Shown here: positions 44,883-56,030 of the stretch, piece by piece
Layout: each line of letters starts with the position of its first letter
Position numbering within the stretch: the first letter of the stretch is position 1
Source of the DNA: Caloramator sp. mosi_1
GTDB taxonomy: Bacteria > Bacillota > Clostridia > Clostridiales > Caloramatoraceae
Direction: 5' to 3'
DNA: 64,000 nt
NCBI RefSeq assembly: GCF_028622835.1
Contig: NZ_CP117677.1
Location: 1,384,001-1,448,000 of the forward strand
The notes under the pieces: generated by a model
The model's database searches: none
What the model was told of the DNA's origin: nothing
Seen by the model: only the letters and a program-made list of their open reading frames with translations
Made by a program: the position numbers and the translations under genes

Positions 44883-47800
44883 ATGGTGGAAGTTTTACGA
44901 TGTGGTATAGATGTAGGTTCCACTACTGTAAAACTGGTTTTGATTGGGAAAAATGGGGAAATACTGTTTAAAAGATACAAACGACACTTTTCAGATATTA
45001 AAGGAACGCTTAAATCTTTATTAGAGGAACTGATAAATGAATGTGGAGATTTAAATTTAAATGTCAAAGTAACAGGTTCAGGGGGCTTTCAATTGCAAAG
45101 TGGACAGGCATACCCTTTGAACAGGAGGTGGTTGCTCTAACCTATGCAGTAGAAAGGTTAATTAATGAAGTTGATGTTGCTATTGAACTTGGTGGCGAAG
45201 ATGCAAAGATTACATATTTTAAAAATGGAATAGAACAAAGAATGAATGGAACCTGTGCTGGTGGAACAGGTGCTTTTATAGATCAGATGGCAACCCTTTT
45301 AAATACAGATGCAGATGGACTAAACGAGCTTGCAAAGAATTTTGAAATTATTTATCCTATAGCCTCAAGGTGTGGAGTATTTGCAAAAACAGATATACAG
45401 CCTCTTTTAAATGAGGGTGCAAGAAAAGAAGATATAGCAGCATCTATTTTTCAGGCGGTAGTAAACCAAACAATAAGTGGTTTAGCTTGTGGAAGACCAA
45501 TAAAGGGTAAGGTTGCCTTTTAGGAGGACCACTATATTTCTTATCCGAGCTTAGAAGAAGGTTTATTGAGACACTCAATTTAAAAGAAGAGGATGTGTAT
45601 ATACCACAAAATTCACAGGTGTTTGTAGCAATAGGAGCAGCACTTTTAAGCAGTAACAGCAATATTTATAGGTTGAAGGACATTATAAGTAAATTAGATG
45701 AAGCTATAGATATAAAAGAGGTTGATGAAGATGTACTTGAACCATTATTTAAAGATGAAGGGGAATATATAGATTTTATAAATAGACACGAAAGAAATAA
45801 AGTTAAAAGGCGAGAGCTTTCAAGCTACCAAGGAGAATGTTTTTAGGTATAGATGCAGGTTCAACCACAACAAAGGTTGCATTGATTGACAAAGAAGGAA
45901 ATCTTCTATATTCATTTTACTCAAGTAATCAAGGAAGCCCATTAAATTCAATATTAGAAGCTCTAAAGGATTTATATAGTAACTTAAACGATAAAACATA
46001 TATTGCAAAATCTGCAGTTACAGGATATGGAGAACAGCTATTAAAAAATGCATTGAATATAGATATTGGTGAAGTTGAAACTGTTGCACATTTTAGAGCG
46101 GCAAACTACTTTTTAAATGGAGTAGATTTTATATTAGACATAGGCGGACAGGATATGAAGTGCCTAACTGTAAAGGATGGAATTATTGAAAACATAATGC
46201 TAAATGAAGCCTGCTCTTCAGGGTGTGGCTCCTTTATTGAAGGCTTTGCAAAGTCCCTTGGAATGAATATAGAAGATTTTGCAAAGGCGGCACTTTTGCA
46301 AAGCATCCTGTTGATTTAGGAAGTAGATGTACAGTATTTATGAACTCAAAGGTTAAGCAGGCACAAAAGGAAGGAGCAACTGTAGAAGATATTTCAGCAG
46401 GATTATCATATTCTGTTATAAAAAATGCTCTATTTAAAGTTATAAAATTAAAGGATTCTAAGGATATTGGCAATAAGGTTGTAGTTCAAGGAGGTACCTT
46501 CTATAACGATGCAGTTTTAAGAGCCTTTGAAAAAATTACTGGTTTAGAGGTTGTAAGACCTGATATATCGGGGATTATGGGTGCCTTTGGAGCAGCACTT
46601 ATTGCAAAGGATAATTACCAAGCTGGAGAAAAATCAAAGGTATTGAACAAAGATGAGATAATTAACTTAACCTATACAAATGAGATAAAAAGATGTAAAT
46701 TATGTACTAACAATTGTCTTCTTACCTTAACTAAAATAAACAATAAAACCGTTGTAACCGGTAATAGATGTGAAAGAGGAGCAGGCATAGAAATCACAAA
46801 GGAAAAGCTTCCAAATCTTTATGAATACAAATACAATAAGTTGTTTAGCTATAAACCAATAGATGATACTGAAGCAATAAGGGGAAGTGTTGGTATACCA
46901 AGAGTTCTTAATATATATGAAGATTATCCTTTTTGGTTTACCTTCTTTACTGAACTGAAATTTAAGGTTATATTGTCAGATACATCAACAAGAAGACTAT
47001 ATGAACTTGGTATGGATACAATTCCTTCAGATACAGTATGTTATCCTGCAAAAATTGTGCACGGCCATATAGTAAATTTAATAAACAAGGGGGCAAATTT
47101 TATTTTTATCCATCTTTGCCCTATGAAAAAATTGAATTTAGCGATGCCCATAATCATTACAACTGTCCTGTTGTAACATCCTACAGTGAAGTAATTAAAA
47201 ATAATATGGATATTTTAAATGAAAAGAGAATAAAGTTTTTAAACCCATTTCTACCCTTTGATGATAAAGAAAAGCTTAAAATTAGATTGTTTGAAGAGCT
47301 TTCAGATTTTAATATATCCTTTGAAGAAATATCTAAGGCAGTAGATAAGGCAGACAAGGAATTAAATAGGTTTAAAGAGGATATCAGAAGAAAAGGACAG
47401 GAAGTTTTAGAGTACATCATTAAAAATAATAAAAGGGCAATTGTACTTGCAGGGCGTCCATACCACCTGGATAAGGAAATAAATCACGGAATAGACAGAT
47501 TAATTGTATCTCAAGGTTTTTGTGTTTTAACAGAGGATAGCGTAGCTCATCTTGGAAAATTAGAGGAGCCTTTAAGGGTAGTGGACCAGTGGGCATATCA
47601 CTCAAGGCTTTATAGAGCAGCAAGTTTTGTTGCAAAAATAAGAATTTAGAACTTGTTCAACTTACATCTTTTGGATGCGGACTTGATGCTATAACTTCAG
47701 ATCAAGTTAAAGAACTACTTGAAGCATACGGTAAGATATATACTTTAATTAAAATAGATGAAATAAACAATTTAGGTGCAGTTAAGATTAGAATTAGATC

Positions 47801-49155
47801 ACTTAAAGCAGCGGTTGAAGAAAGAGATAAGTTAAACTTTGTTCCCAAAAGGATAAAACAATACTCACATAAAGCGGTATTTACAAAGGAAATGAAAAAA
47901 GACATACTATACTTGCACCTCAAATGGCACCAATACATTTTGAATTAGTTGAAGAGGCTTTTAAGTGGGCAGGATATAAACTTGAAGTTCTTCCATCAGT
48001 TGATAAAAATGCAATAGATGAGGGACTAAAGTATGTAAATAATGATGCCTGCTATCCTTCAATAATAGTAGTAGGGCAACTTATGAGTGCACTAAAATCA
48101 GGTAAATACGACCTTAATAATACCTCTGTGATTATTTCTCAGACAGGGGAGGATGTAGGGCAACCAACTATATTGGATTCTTAAGAAAAGCACTTTCAGA
48201 TGCAGGATTGTCACACGTTCCTGTAATTTCTCTAAATGCTGTTGGGCTTGAAAAAATCCAGGATTTAAGATAACTCTTCCAATGCTTCATAGGGGTGTTA
48301 TGGCATTACTTCTGGAGATTTAATAATGAGACTATTATACAGAACAAGACCCTATGAAAAGAAAAAGGAACCTGTGATGAGCTTTATGAAAAATGGATAG
48401 ATAGATGTAAAAGGGTTGTAAGAAGAGGAAGCATATTTGAATATAAGAAGATTGTATCCGAAATGATTGCAGACTTTGAATCAGTTGAAATTGAAGATGT
48501 AATAAAGCCAAGAGTTGGTGTAGTAGGTGAAATACTTGTTAAGTTCCATCCAACAGCAAATAATGATATAGTAAAGCTTATTGAAGAAGAGGGTGGAGAG
48601 GCTGTAGTTCCTGATCTTGTTGATTTCTTCCTATATAGTGCCTATGATGCAGAATATAAGTATAAATATCTATCAGGAAGTAAGAGGGCAAAGATATTAG
48701 GTAATGCAACTATAAATGTAGTTGAGATGTATAGAAGTGTTATAAGAAAGGCACTTAAAAATTCAAAAAGATTTGAACCACCAACAACTATTTATCATTT
48801 AGCAGAAAAAGCAAAGGAGATAATAGATTTGGGTAACCAAACAGGAGAAGGATGGCTGTTAACTGCAGAGATGATAGAACTTATTGAGATGGGAGTACCT
48901 AATATAGCTTGTCTTCAACCTTTTGCGTGTTTACCAAACCACGTAACAGGAAAGGGTGTCGCTAAAGCTCTAAGAGAAAGATATAAGGATGTAAATATTG
49001 TTGCAGTAGATTATGACCCAGGTGCAAGTGAAGTAAATCAAATAAATAGGTTAAAACTAATGATGTCTGTAGCCCACAGAAGAATTGTGGACAATGTTAA
49101 AAAGTTCAATGAAAATATTGCTTTAGAAGAGGCAAGTATATCGGAGCAAAAATAA
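44883..49155 (+). CDS. Double-ASKHA acyl-CoA dehydratase activase-related protein (HgdC/BadF-type with DUF2229)
   Basis: About 1427 residues after repair. Two ATPase domains of the 2-hydroxyacyl-CoA dehydratase activator family occur in tandem: [15 protein letters not shown]...GGEDAKI...[13 protein letters not shown] and [15 protein letters not shown]...GGQDMKC...[18 protein letters not shown]. The Cys residues in CAGG and CSSGCG positions match [4Fe-4S] ligands. The C-terminal half is the DUF2229/dehydratase-like part with [19 protein letters not shown] and [10 protein letters not shown]. The family is ATP-driven electron activation of dehydratases, but no HgdAB-like partner lies nearby. Eleven losses are inferred between 45090 and 48362. 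Confidence 0.85.
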
Positions 49156-49185
49156 ATGAGGACATTGTGTCCTCATTTATTTTTG
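49149..49185 (+). terminator. Intrinsic terminator after the activase gene
   Basis: AAATAAATGAGGACA, loop TTG, TGTCCTCATTTATTT, then TTTG; a long stem starting at the stop codon. Confidence 0.88.
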
Positions 49186-49213
49186 TCTAAATTATTTCAA
49201 AAACTCATACATT

Positions 49214-49242
49214 TTGACACTACTTAATCGTTTAATTTTGTA
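49214..49242 (+). promoter_or_regulatory. Weak candidate promoter for the GH31 gene
   Basis: TTGACA (49214-49219) is perfect, but the best match at 17 bases is TTTGTA (49237-49242). Either the -10 is poor or an activator is needed. Confidence 0.35.
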
Positions 49243-49269
49243 GTAAAATAAACTTGAAGGGAGTGATTT

Positions 49270-51626
49270 TTGCTTGGAAAACTAAGAGATTACAAAAAGA
49301 AGGAAATAAGTTTTTATTTAGTTTTGAAAATGGAGAAGGGATATTAGAAGTAATAAGCAGTAGGATTATAAATGTTTTTGTTCCTATCAAATATAATGAG
49401 CACAATTCAAAGGCAATTGAAGACTTAAAAATAATAGAGTCAAATATTACAGAAAAAAGGTTTCAAGATAGGGTAGAGATAGAGACAGATGATGTTATTG
49501 CAGTAGTATACGATAATTTTAAAGTTAATTTTTATGATAAAGAAAAAATCCATTATGTTTAGATTATGATGGTGAGAGGAAACCATTTATAAGACGTGGA
49601 AATACTTCAATTGCAGAGGGAGAAGGAATAAGCACCCAGGCTGATTTTAAAAAACATAAAATTGAAGTTATAAAAAGATGCTTGGAGATGAATATTTTTA
49701 CGGCTTTGGAGAAAAAACAGGTCATCTTAATAAAAAGGATACTACTATGAAATGTGGAATACAGATGATCCAAAACCCCACGTTGAAAGCTATACTACAC
49801 TTTATAAATCCATTCCCTTCTTTATTACATTAAGAGATAATAAGGCTTTTGGAATATTCTTTGACAATACCTTTAAGACATATTTTGATATGGGAAAGGA
49901 AAACAGTAATTATTACTATTTTGGAGCAGATGATGGGAACTTAGATTACTATTTTATATATGGTCCAGAAGTTGTAGATGTTATTGATGGATATACATAC
50001 TTAACAGGAAGAACTCCTCTTCCTCAAATGTGGACACTTGGTTATCAGCAGTGCAGATGGAGTTATTCTCCAGAAAGTAGGGTAATGGAGATTGCAGAAA
50101 ACTTTAGAAAAAGAAACATTCCCTGTGATGTTATATATCTTGACATTGATTATATGGACGGATATAGAGTATTTACTTGGGATAAGCAAAAATTTAAAGA
50201 CCCAAAACAATTTACAAAAAGTTAGAGGATATGGGATTTAAGGTTGTTACAATAATTGACCCTGGAGTTAAAAAGGATAAGGGATACTATGTTTATGATG
50301 AAGGAATTGAAAATGGATATTTTGCAACCGATAAGGACGGTATACCTTATGTAAATGAAGTTTGGCCAGGTGAATCCCTTTATCCTGACTTCTCAGATAG
50401 AAGGGTTAGAAGTTGGTGGTCAGAAAAACAAAAGGTAATGTTAGACAGTGGTGTAGCTGGAATATGGAATGATATGAATGAGCCTGCCTCCTTCCGTGGA
50501 CCACTTCCAGATGATGTTCAGTTTAAAAATGATGGATTCCCAACAGACCATAGGGAAATACATAATGTATATGGGCATTTAATGTCAAAGGCAACTTATG
50601 AGGGAATAAAAGATATTCAAATAAAAGACCATTTGTTATAACAAGGGCGTGTTTTGCAGGAACACAAAAATATTCAACTGTTTGGACTGGAGATAACCAC
50701 AGCTTTTTGAACATTTAAGAATGGCTGTTCCAATGTTAATAAACTTAGGGCTTTCAGGATTTGCCTTCTGTGGAACAGATGTTGGAGGTTTCCAATTTGA
50801 TTGTACACCAGAACTTTTATCAAGATGGGTACAACTTGGATGTTTTACACCTCTATTTAGAAACCATTCTTGCGTAAACACAAGAGACCAAGAGCCTTGG
50901 GCTTTTGATGAAAAAACAGAAGAAATAAATAGAAGGTATATAAAGCTTAGATATAAATTACTTCCTTATCTTTATGACCTATTTTATCAATCAGAAAATA
51001 AGGGACTTCCAATAATGAGGCCTTTATTTATGCACTATATGAATGATAAAAATACCTATGAATTAAACGATGAATTCCTATTTGGTGAAAATATTTTAGT
51101 TGCTCCGATATTAGAGCAAGGAAAAAACTTTAGAGCAGTATATTTACCTGAGGGAGTATGGTATGATTATTGGACAGGTGAAAGATTAGAAGGCAAAAGA
51201 CTGGTTTTAAAAGAGGCTCCAATTGACATTTGTCCGATATACATAAAGGCAGGAAGCATTATTCCAACCTATGAAGAAATGGACTATATTGGAGAAAAGG
51301 AATTAAAGGAAGTTGAATTTGAAGTCTATAGAGGAAATGGAAGCTATGTTCATTATGAGGATGATAGAGAGACATTTAATTATAGGGAAGGTAAGTATAA
51401 TCTCTATAAGATAGCACAGTTTGAACAGGAGAATGTCTTAAACATTCAATTTAGCATTGAATATAAAGGATTCGATATGGGATATAAAAATATAAAGTTT
51501 AGACTAAAGAACATTAAAGCAAGTAATGTTAAAGTAAATGATGTTGAAGTTAAACCTGAAGTTGATGGAAATGATACAGTTATTTCTTTAGGCCTAAAAA
51601 ATTGCAATATAAAGTTATTTATATAG
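49270..51626 (+). CDS. Glycoside hydrolase family 31 alpha-glucosidase
   Basis: About 787 residues after repair. The TTG start at 49270 has GAAGGGAGTG upstream and gives LLGKLRDYKKEGNKF. GH31 catalytic features: RTPLPQMWTLGYQQCRWSY, DVIYLDIDYMDGYRVFTWD, the nucleophile GIWNDMNEPASF, the acid/base region STVWTGDNHS, and GFAFCGTDVGGF. A C-terminal beta-sandwich follows. It probably cleaves alpha-1,4 or 1,6 glucosidic bonds; the lack of a signal peptide implies cytosolic oligosaccharides. Seven losses are inferred (near 49300, 49560, 49675, 49738, 50218, 50615 and 50708). It has no sugar-transport neighbours. Confidence 0.9.
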
Positions 51627-51632
51627 GAAATT

Positions 51633-51667
51633 AGCCGGCTATTTAGCCGGCTTATACCATATTTTTA
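51633..51667 (+). terminator. Hairpin terminator after the GH31 gene
   Basis: AGCCGGC (51633-51639), loop TATTTA, GCCGGCT (51646-51652), then TATACCATATTTTTA. The T-run is displaced. The rest of the gap (51668-51912) is AT-rich with no gene or clear site seen. Confidence 0.6.
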
Positions 51668-51912
51668 TAAATCTATATTAAAGGGGAACTATTATGGGGG
51701 AAATTTGAGCTTCACTCTACGTATCTAATAATACAGGTTCTATATTAAGATGTTGTTGATAAATTGTAAACATAGTGTAAATAATAATATCAAAATATTT
51801 TTACAATAGTTTACAATTTATTTAAGTTAATTTAACTAATAAATAATAAACCTTACATTGAATTTATGATATATTATTTATTGTCATTATAAAATTAAGG
51901 AAAGGTGATATT

Positions 51913-52666
51913 GTGAACATCAAGGAAGTTATGGATATAGCCAGCTTTGCAGGGAGATACTTCTATCAAGTGGTGCAGAAATATATAGGGTTGAGGATAC
52001 TATAACAAGAATCTGCAACAGCTATGGGGTTGAATGTGAATGTTTTGTTATGCCAACGGGTTTTTCACTAACGGTAAGGAATAAAAATGGAGAAGTTTTG
52101 AGTAATGTAAAAAGAATCAGGCATAGAAGTGTAGATCTCCATAGGGTAGAGATGGTTAATACCTTTTCAAGAAGGCTTCTTAATGAAAGGGCTTCATATA
52201 AAGAGGCAATGCAGGAGCTAAATAGTATAAAAATATGCCGTATTTTAGTTATAAGCTTCAAATTGTATCATCAGGTTTTGTTGCCTTTGGATTTGCTAAG
52301 CTCTTTGGAGGAAGTTTCTTAGATTCATTAGTTGCTTTTATAATAAGTATGTTTATATTTTATATCAAAGACAACATTCAAAGATATGGATTTTTTCAAT
52401 TTTTGGAGTTTTTTATATCAGGACTTATAGCAGGAGTACTTTCTATAATTGTTGGTAAATTTATATACTATGTAAACATTGATAAAGTAATAATAGGAGC
52501 TATTATGACACTTGTTCCAGGTGTTGCAATAACAAATGGTATAAAGGATGCACTGTATGGTGATTTTATATCGAGCTTTGCAAGGCTTATTGAAGCTTCA
52601 TTTATTGCAATTGCAATAGGCCTTGGTGTTGGTGTTTCATTAATATTACAATTAAGTTGGGTGTGA
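51913..52666 (+). CDS. ThrE-type threonine/serine exporter, N-terminal subunit (DUF1212)
   Basis: About 251 residues after repair. A GTG start follows AAAGGTGATATT. The soluble N-terminal part (IASFAGRY, LSSGAEIYRVEDTITRICNSYGVECECFVMPTGFSLT) is the ThrE hallmark, followed by about five membrane helices (GAIMTLVPGVAITNGIKDALYGDFISS). Two losses are inferred near 51962 and 52230. With the next gene it makes the split exporter found in Firmicutes. Confidence 0.88.
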
Positions 52667-52672
52667 TGTATT

Positions 52673-53124
52673 ATGATGGATTTTGTTTTAGCATTTATAG
52701 GAAGCTTTGCGGGTGCAATACTCTTTAATATTGAAAGAAAAAATCTAATTTGGGCTGGAGTATGTGGAGGAATATCTTGGGTTGTATTTAAAATATTTTT
52801 TATTCAAACCGAAAGAGTTGTTTTTTCAACTTTTTAGCAGCATTTGTATGTGGGGTATATAGTGAGGCTATGGCAAGAAAACGAAAAACCCCAGCCTTTG
52901 TATTTTCCATTCCTGGAATCTATCCGTTAGTTCCTGGTATAACTGCCTATACAACAGTTAGAGCAATAGTTGAAGGAAGGCTTGTATTTGCAGCAAATAA
53001 AGGAATAGAAACAATAGGGACTGCCGGTGCAATCGCCTTTGGTATAATGCTGGCATCAACAGTATTTCAATTCTTTTATAAAGTTAACGAAAGATATAAA
53101 AATAAGCCTAAGCTTACTTCTTAG
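52673..53124 (+). CDS. ThrE-type exporter, C-terminal membrane subunit (ThrE_2/DUF3815)
   Basis: 150 residues after repair, four to five membrane helices. Typical segments: GSFAGAILFNIERKNLIWAGVCGGISW, SEAMARKRKTPAFVFSIPGIYPLVPG and a Gly-rich last helix. One T is missing near 52834 (STFLAAFVCGVYS). It starts 6 bases after its partner. Its last codons lie within a terminator stem and overlap the end of the opposite-strand fur-type gene by 11 bases. Confidence 0.87.
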
Positions 53125-53134
53125 GCTTATTTTT
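53101..53134. terminator. Bidirectional terminator containing both converging stop codons
   Basis: AATAAGCCTAAG (53101-53112) and CTTAGGCTTATT (53120-53131) flanked by A- and T-runs. Stops of the plus-strand exporter gene and the minus-strand Fur-family gene both fall inside it. Confidence 0.88.
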
Positions 53135-53551
53135 GCATTCACTACATATCCCATAAAGCTCAAGCTTATGGTCTAATAGTTCAAAATCTTCATTTTCTAT
53201 GTTTGATTTAAACATATCAAGAGGGCAAAAATCTATTGCCTTTGTTTTACCACATTTTGTGCAAATTATATGATGGTGGTGGTTATCTACCTCAATAATT
53301 TCATAAAAGCAGATACTATGAGCATCCATATTTGTTTTATGTACCAGCTCAAGTTGCTCAAGTATTTCAAGATTTCTATACACTGTTGAAAAATTTGTTT
53401 GAGGACATTTATTTTTAGATAGATTTAATATATCTTCAGCAGATAAAAACTTACCAATGTTTTCACATAAAACCTCTAATATAGCTCTTCTTTGATTTGT
53501 CATTTTATATCCATTTGATTTTAATATTTCTTCAAGCTGTACAGGTTTCAT
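53114..53551 (-). CDS. Fur-family metal-responsive repressor
   Basis: 145 residues, intact. The start ATG at 53551 (MKPVQLEEILKSNGYKMTNQRRAILEVL) follows GGAGTGTGTTAAA; five further codons upstream lack support. A winged helix (TNFSTVYRNLEILEQLELVHK) is followed by the metal-binding HHHHIICTKCGKTKAID and a C-terminal CSEC pair. Fur, Zur and PerR cannot be told apart safely from these residues. It is downstream of a FUSC-type gene with a 16-base gap. Confidence 0.85.
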   Translation of the reverse strand: MKPVQLEEILKSNGYKMTNQRRAILEVLCENIGKFLSAEDILNLSKNKCPQTNFSTVYRNLEILEQLELVHKTNMDAHSICFYEIIEVDNHHHHIICTKCGKTKAIDFCPLDMFKSNIENEDFELLDHKLELYGICSECKNKPKK

Positions 53552-53567
53552 TTTAACACACTCCAAT

Positions 53568-54015
53568 TTATTTTTCTGGTGGGTATATAAATGAATTAAC
53601 TATGAAAGCAACAGCAATTCCAATAAGTGTTTCGAAAAATCTCTTATAGCTGTATACAAGTGCGTGCTTATTATCCTTTATATTTAGCATAATTGCTAAA
53701 AAACAATTCCTGCCATTGATATAGCATCATTCCATTCAAGCTTATTACATATACATATAAGAACAATTATTCCTACAGCTGAAAAAATTGCATTTGTCGG
53801 AAAGAAGGAGGCAAATACAAACCCAAGAATTGCTCCAATTAACGTACCTAAAAGTCTGTTTTTTCCTGCTGTATAAGTTTTTCTAAAGTAGACTGCATAC
53901 ATACAAGTGCAGCAATAGCCGCATAAAAGGGATAATCAAGCTTTAATAAATTTGAAATTATAATTGATAAAAATACAGAAAGTGCAGTTTTCAAATTTCT
54001 AAGGCCAATATTCAT
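53568..54015 (-). CDS. FUSC/aromatic-acid-exporter-like membrane protein
   Basis: About 149 residues after repair, four to five membrane helices. It begins MNIGLRNLKTALSVFLSIIISNLLKLDYPFYAAIAALVCMQSTLEKTY, then TAGKNRLLGTLIGAILGFVFA, which resembles the N-terminal domain of the DUF939/FUSC exporters. Full family members are longer (about 300+ residues with a cytosolic part), so this is the short form. Two losses are inferred near 53882 and 53700. Probably in one operon with the Fur-family gene. Confidence 0.75.
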
Positions 54016-54095
54016 TGCATCACCTTTACAATTTTGTTTATTAAGATTATTATAATCAAAGACGCATCAATTTTCAAATACAGGTGGTGATAAAG

Positions 54096-55010
54096 ATGAA
54101 GATGTGGGGAGACAAAAGATATTATTCTCTTAATTATTTTCTAAGACAGAAGTTTGGAGAGAAGGTTTTTAAAATATCCCTTGATGCAGGTTTTTCCTGT
54201 CCTAATAGAGATGGAAAGATATCAAGTGGTGGTTGTATATTTTGCAGTGCAAGGGGTTCGGGAGATTTTGCAGGCTGTGGAGAGGATTTGGAAAAGCAAT
54301 TTAATGATATAAAAAGTATTATGAATAAAAAGTGGAAGGAAGGAAAATATATTCCTTATTTTCAAGCATATACAAATACCTATGCACCAGTTGATGTATT
54401 AAGGCAAAAATATTATAGCGTTCTAAATTTAGAGGGTGTTGTAGGACTTGCAATTGCAACAAGACCAGATTGCTTACCCGATGATGTTCTGGATTTATTA
54501 AGTGAAATTAATGAAAAAAATATTTGTGGGTTGAACTTGGTCTTCAAACAATACACGATGATACTGCACAGCTTATAAATAGAGGTTATCCGCTCGAGAC
54601 ATATATTAATGCAGTTGAAAAATTAAAAAAAGGAATATAGATGTAGTAACCCACGTTATACTTGGATTGCCAAAAGAAGATAAAAAAGAATGCTTGAGAC
54701 GGTTGAATTTGTAGCAAACACTAATACACAAGGAATTAAACTTCATCTTCTTCATCTTATGAAGGGAACAAAGATGGTGGAATTATATGAAAAGGGAGAG
54801 CTTAAGTTTTTAGAGATGGAGGAATATGTAGATTTAGTGGTAGATTGTATAGAAAGACTACCAGAAAATATGGTTGTTCATAGAATGACAGGAGACAGTC
54901 CAAGGGAGCTTTTAATTGGTCCTATGTGGAGTTTAAAGAAGTGGGAAGTTTTAAATGCAATAGATAGAAGGTTTATCGAAAGAAATACTTGGCAGGGCAG
55001 GCTTTCATAA
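54096..55010 (+). CDS. Radical SAM protein, TIGR01212/YhcC-like family
   Basis: About 305 residues after repair. It begins MKMWGDKRYYSLNYFLRQKFGEKVFKISLDAGFSCPNRDG; the cluster motif is C-x(n)-C-x2-C across GFSCPNRDGKISSGGCIFC. Later motifs QAYTNTYAPVDVLRQKY and LGLQTIHDDTAQLINRG fit this family. Three single-base A losses are inferred near 54523, 54637 and 54690. The gene is widespread; its substrate was not settled from sequence. CAGGTGGTG precedes the ATG. Confidence 0.88.
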
Positions 55011-55019
55011 TTAATACTT

Positions 55020-55118
55020 AGGTGAAGGGATTAACAACTATTTAACCTAATTAGTGACAGAAGTCGCCCACTTCTATAAGTGGGTGAGGATGTTGAATAG
55101 TAATGAACCTTCACCTTT
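55020..55118. repeat. Imperfect ~100-base palindromic element (possible IS200/IS605-derived PATE or structured RNA)
   Basis: Outer arms AGGTGAAGG (55020) and CCTTCACCT (ending ~55118) enclose a compact CCCACTT-CTAT-AAGTGGG hairpin (about 55066-55083) preceded by GACAGAAGTCG and followed by TGAGGATG. Short hairpins of this kind with flanks like these resemble, from memory, the subterminal palindromes of IS200/IS605 elements. No transposase gene is present. The rest of the 55011-55259 gap is AT-rich with nothing else seen. Confidence 0.5.
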
Positions 55119-55259
55119 TAAATATTTTGAAGAAAAATTTTAATAAAAAACTTGAAATAATTATTGTTTTAGTAGAAAATAGTAAATATATAAAAATAAA
55201 TACATAAATAGAAAAAATAAAAATATATTTGTTTTAGAAAAACAAAAAGGAGTGAAATT

Positions 55260-55450
55260 ATGTATAAAAACTCTATAGGTCCAGGACAGAAAGGATGATA
55301 GCAGGGGTTTGTGGAGGAATTGCAAACTATTTTGAAATTGACCCTACATTGGTAAGATTAGGTTGGGTTTTTGCTACATTTCTTGGAGGTTCAGGCATTT
55401 TGGCCTATATTATATGTGCTATAGTTATTCCACTTGAGCCTATTGAATAA
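55260..55450 (+). CDS. PspC-domain membrane protein
   Basis: 63 residues after restoring one A near 55269. It reads [37 protein letters not shown] then a membrane helix and IPLEPIE, the stand-alone PspC form. PspC proteins respond to envelope stress in some bacteria. AAGGAGTG precedes the ATG. It is the first of three small membrane-protein genes in a row. Confidence 0.87.
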
Positions 55451-55468
55451 TTTTTTAGGGGGTATAAA

Positions 55469-56016
55469 ATGTATTCAAATGTTGTTGCCTATTATAAAAA
55501 CATTAATTTAAAAGGGATGGGGTAAAGTTAACAGTACTATATGGTGTACTAACAGGTTTTGTAGTTGAGACAATTATTTATATTCTCGATTTTTTAGGAC
55601 TTGTTGACTTATCATTGTTTCAGAATACAGGTGTACAGTCGGTTTTAGAGAAGAGTATTTTCTTAGCGATGATGTTAACTCTTGTAATGTCACCAGTTTT
55701 AGAAACGATTATTTTTCAGTTTGGTATCTTTGAAATATTATATGGAATAATTGGTGCATTTAAAAGAAATAAAACTAAATGGAATACCTTAATACCTGCT
55801 ACAATAACAGTTACATTGTTTGCATTTGCTCACAATTTTTCAATGGCGTATATTATTATAATATTTTTACCTTCGGTATTATTTCAAATTACTTATATAA
55901 AATTTAGAACTGAACAGAAAATGTCAAGGGCGATAATGTTTACTATGCTTCAACATTTTATCTATAACGCTTCAACAGTCGTATTTTCAATGATCTATTA
56001 TCTAATATTTAAGTAA
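55469..56016 (+). CDS. CPBP (CAAX protease/Abi)-like membrane protein with altered active site
   Basis: 182 residues after restoring one G near 55518, with about five membrane helices. The layout matches CPBP intramembrane proteases: motif 1 SPVLETIIFQFGIF, motif 2 LFAFAHNFS and motif 3 MLQHFIYNAS. Motif 1 normally reads EExxxR; here it is ETxxxQ, so protease activity is doubtful. TAGGGGGTATAAA precedes the ATG. The neighbours are PspC and another membrane protein. Confidence 0.75.
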
Positions 56017-56030
56017 TGTGGGGGATATTT

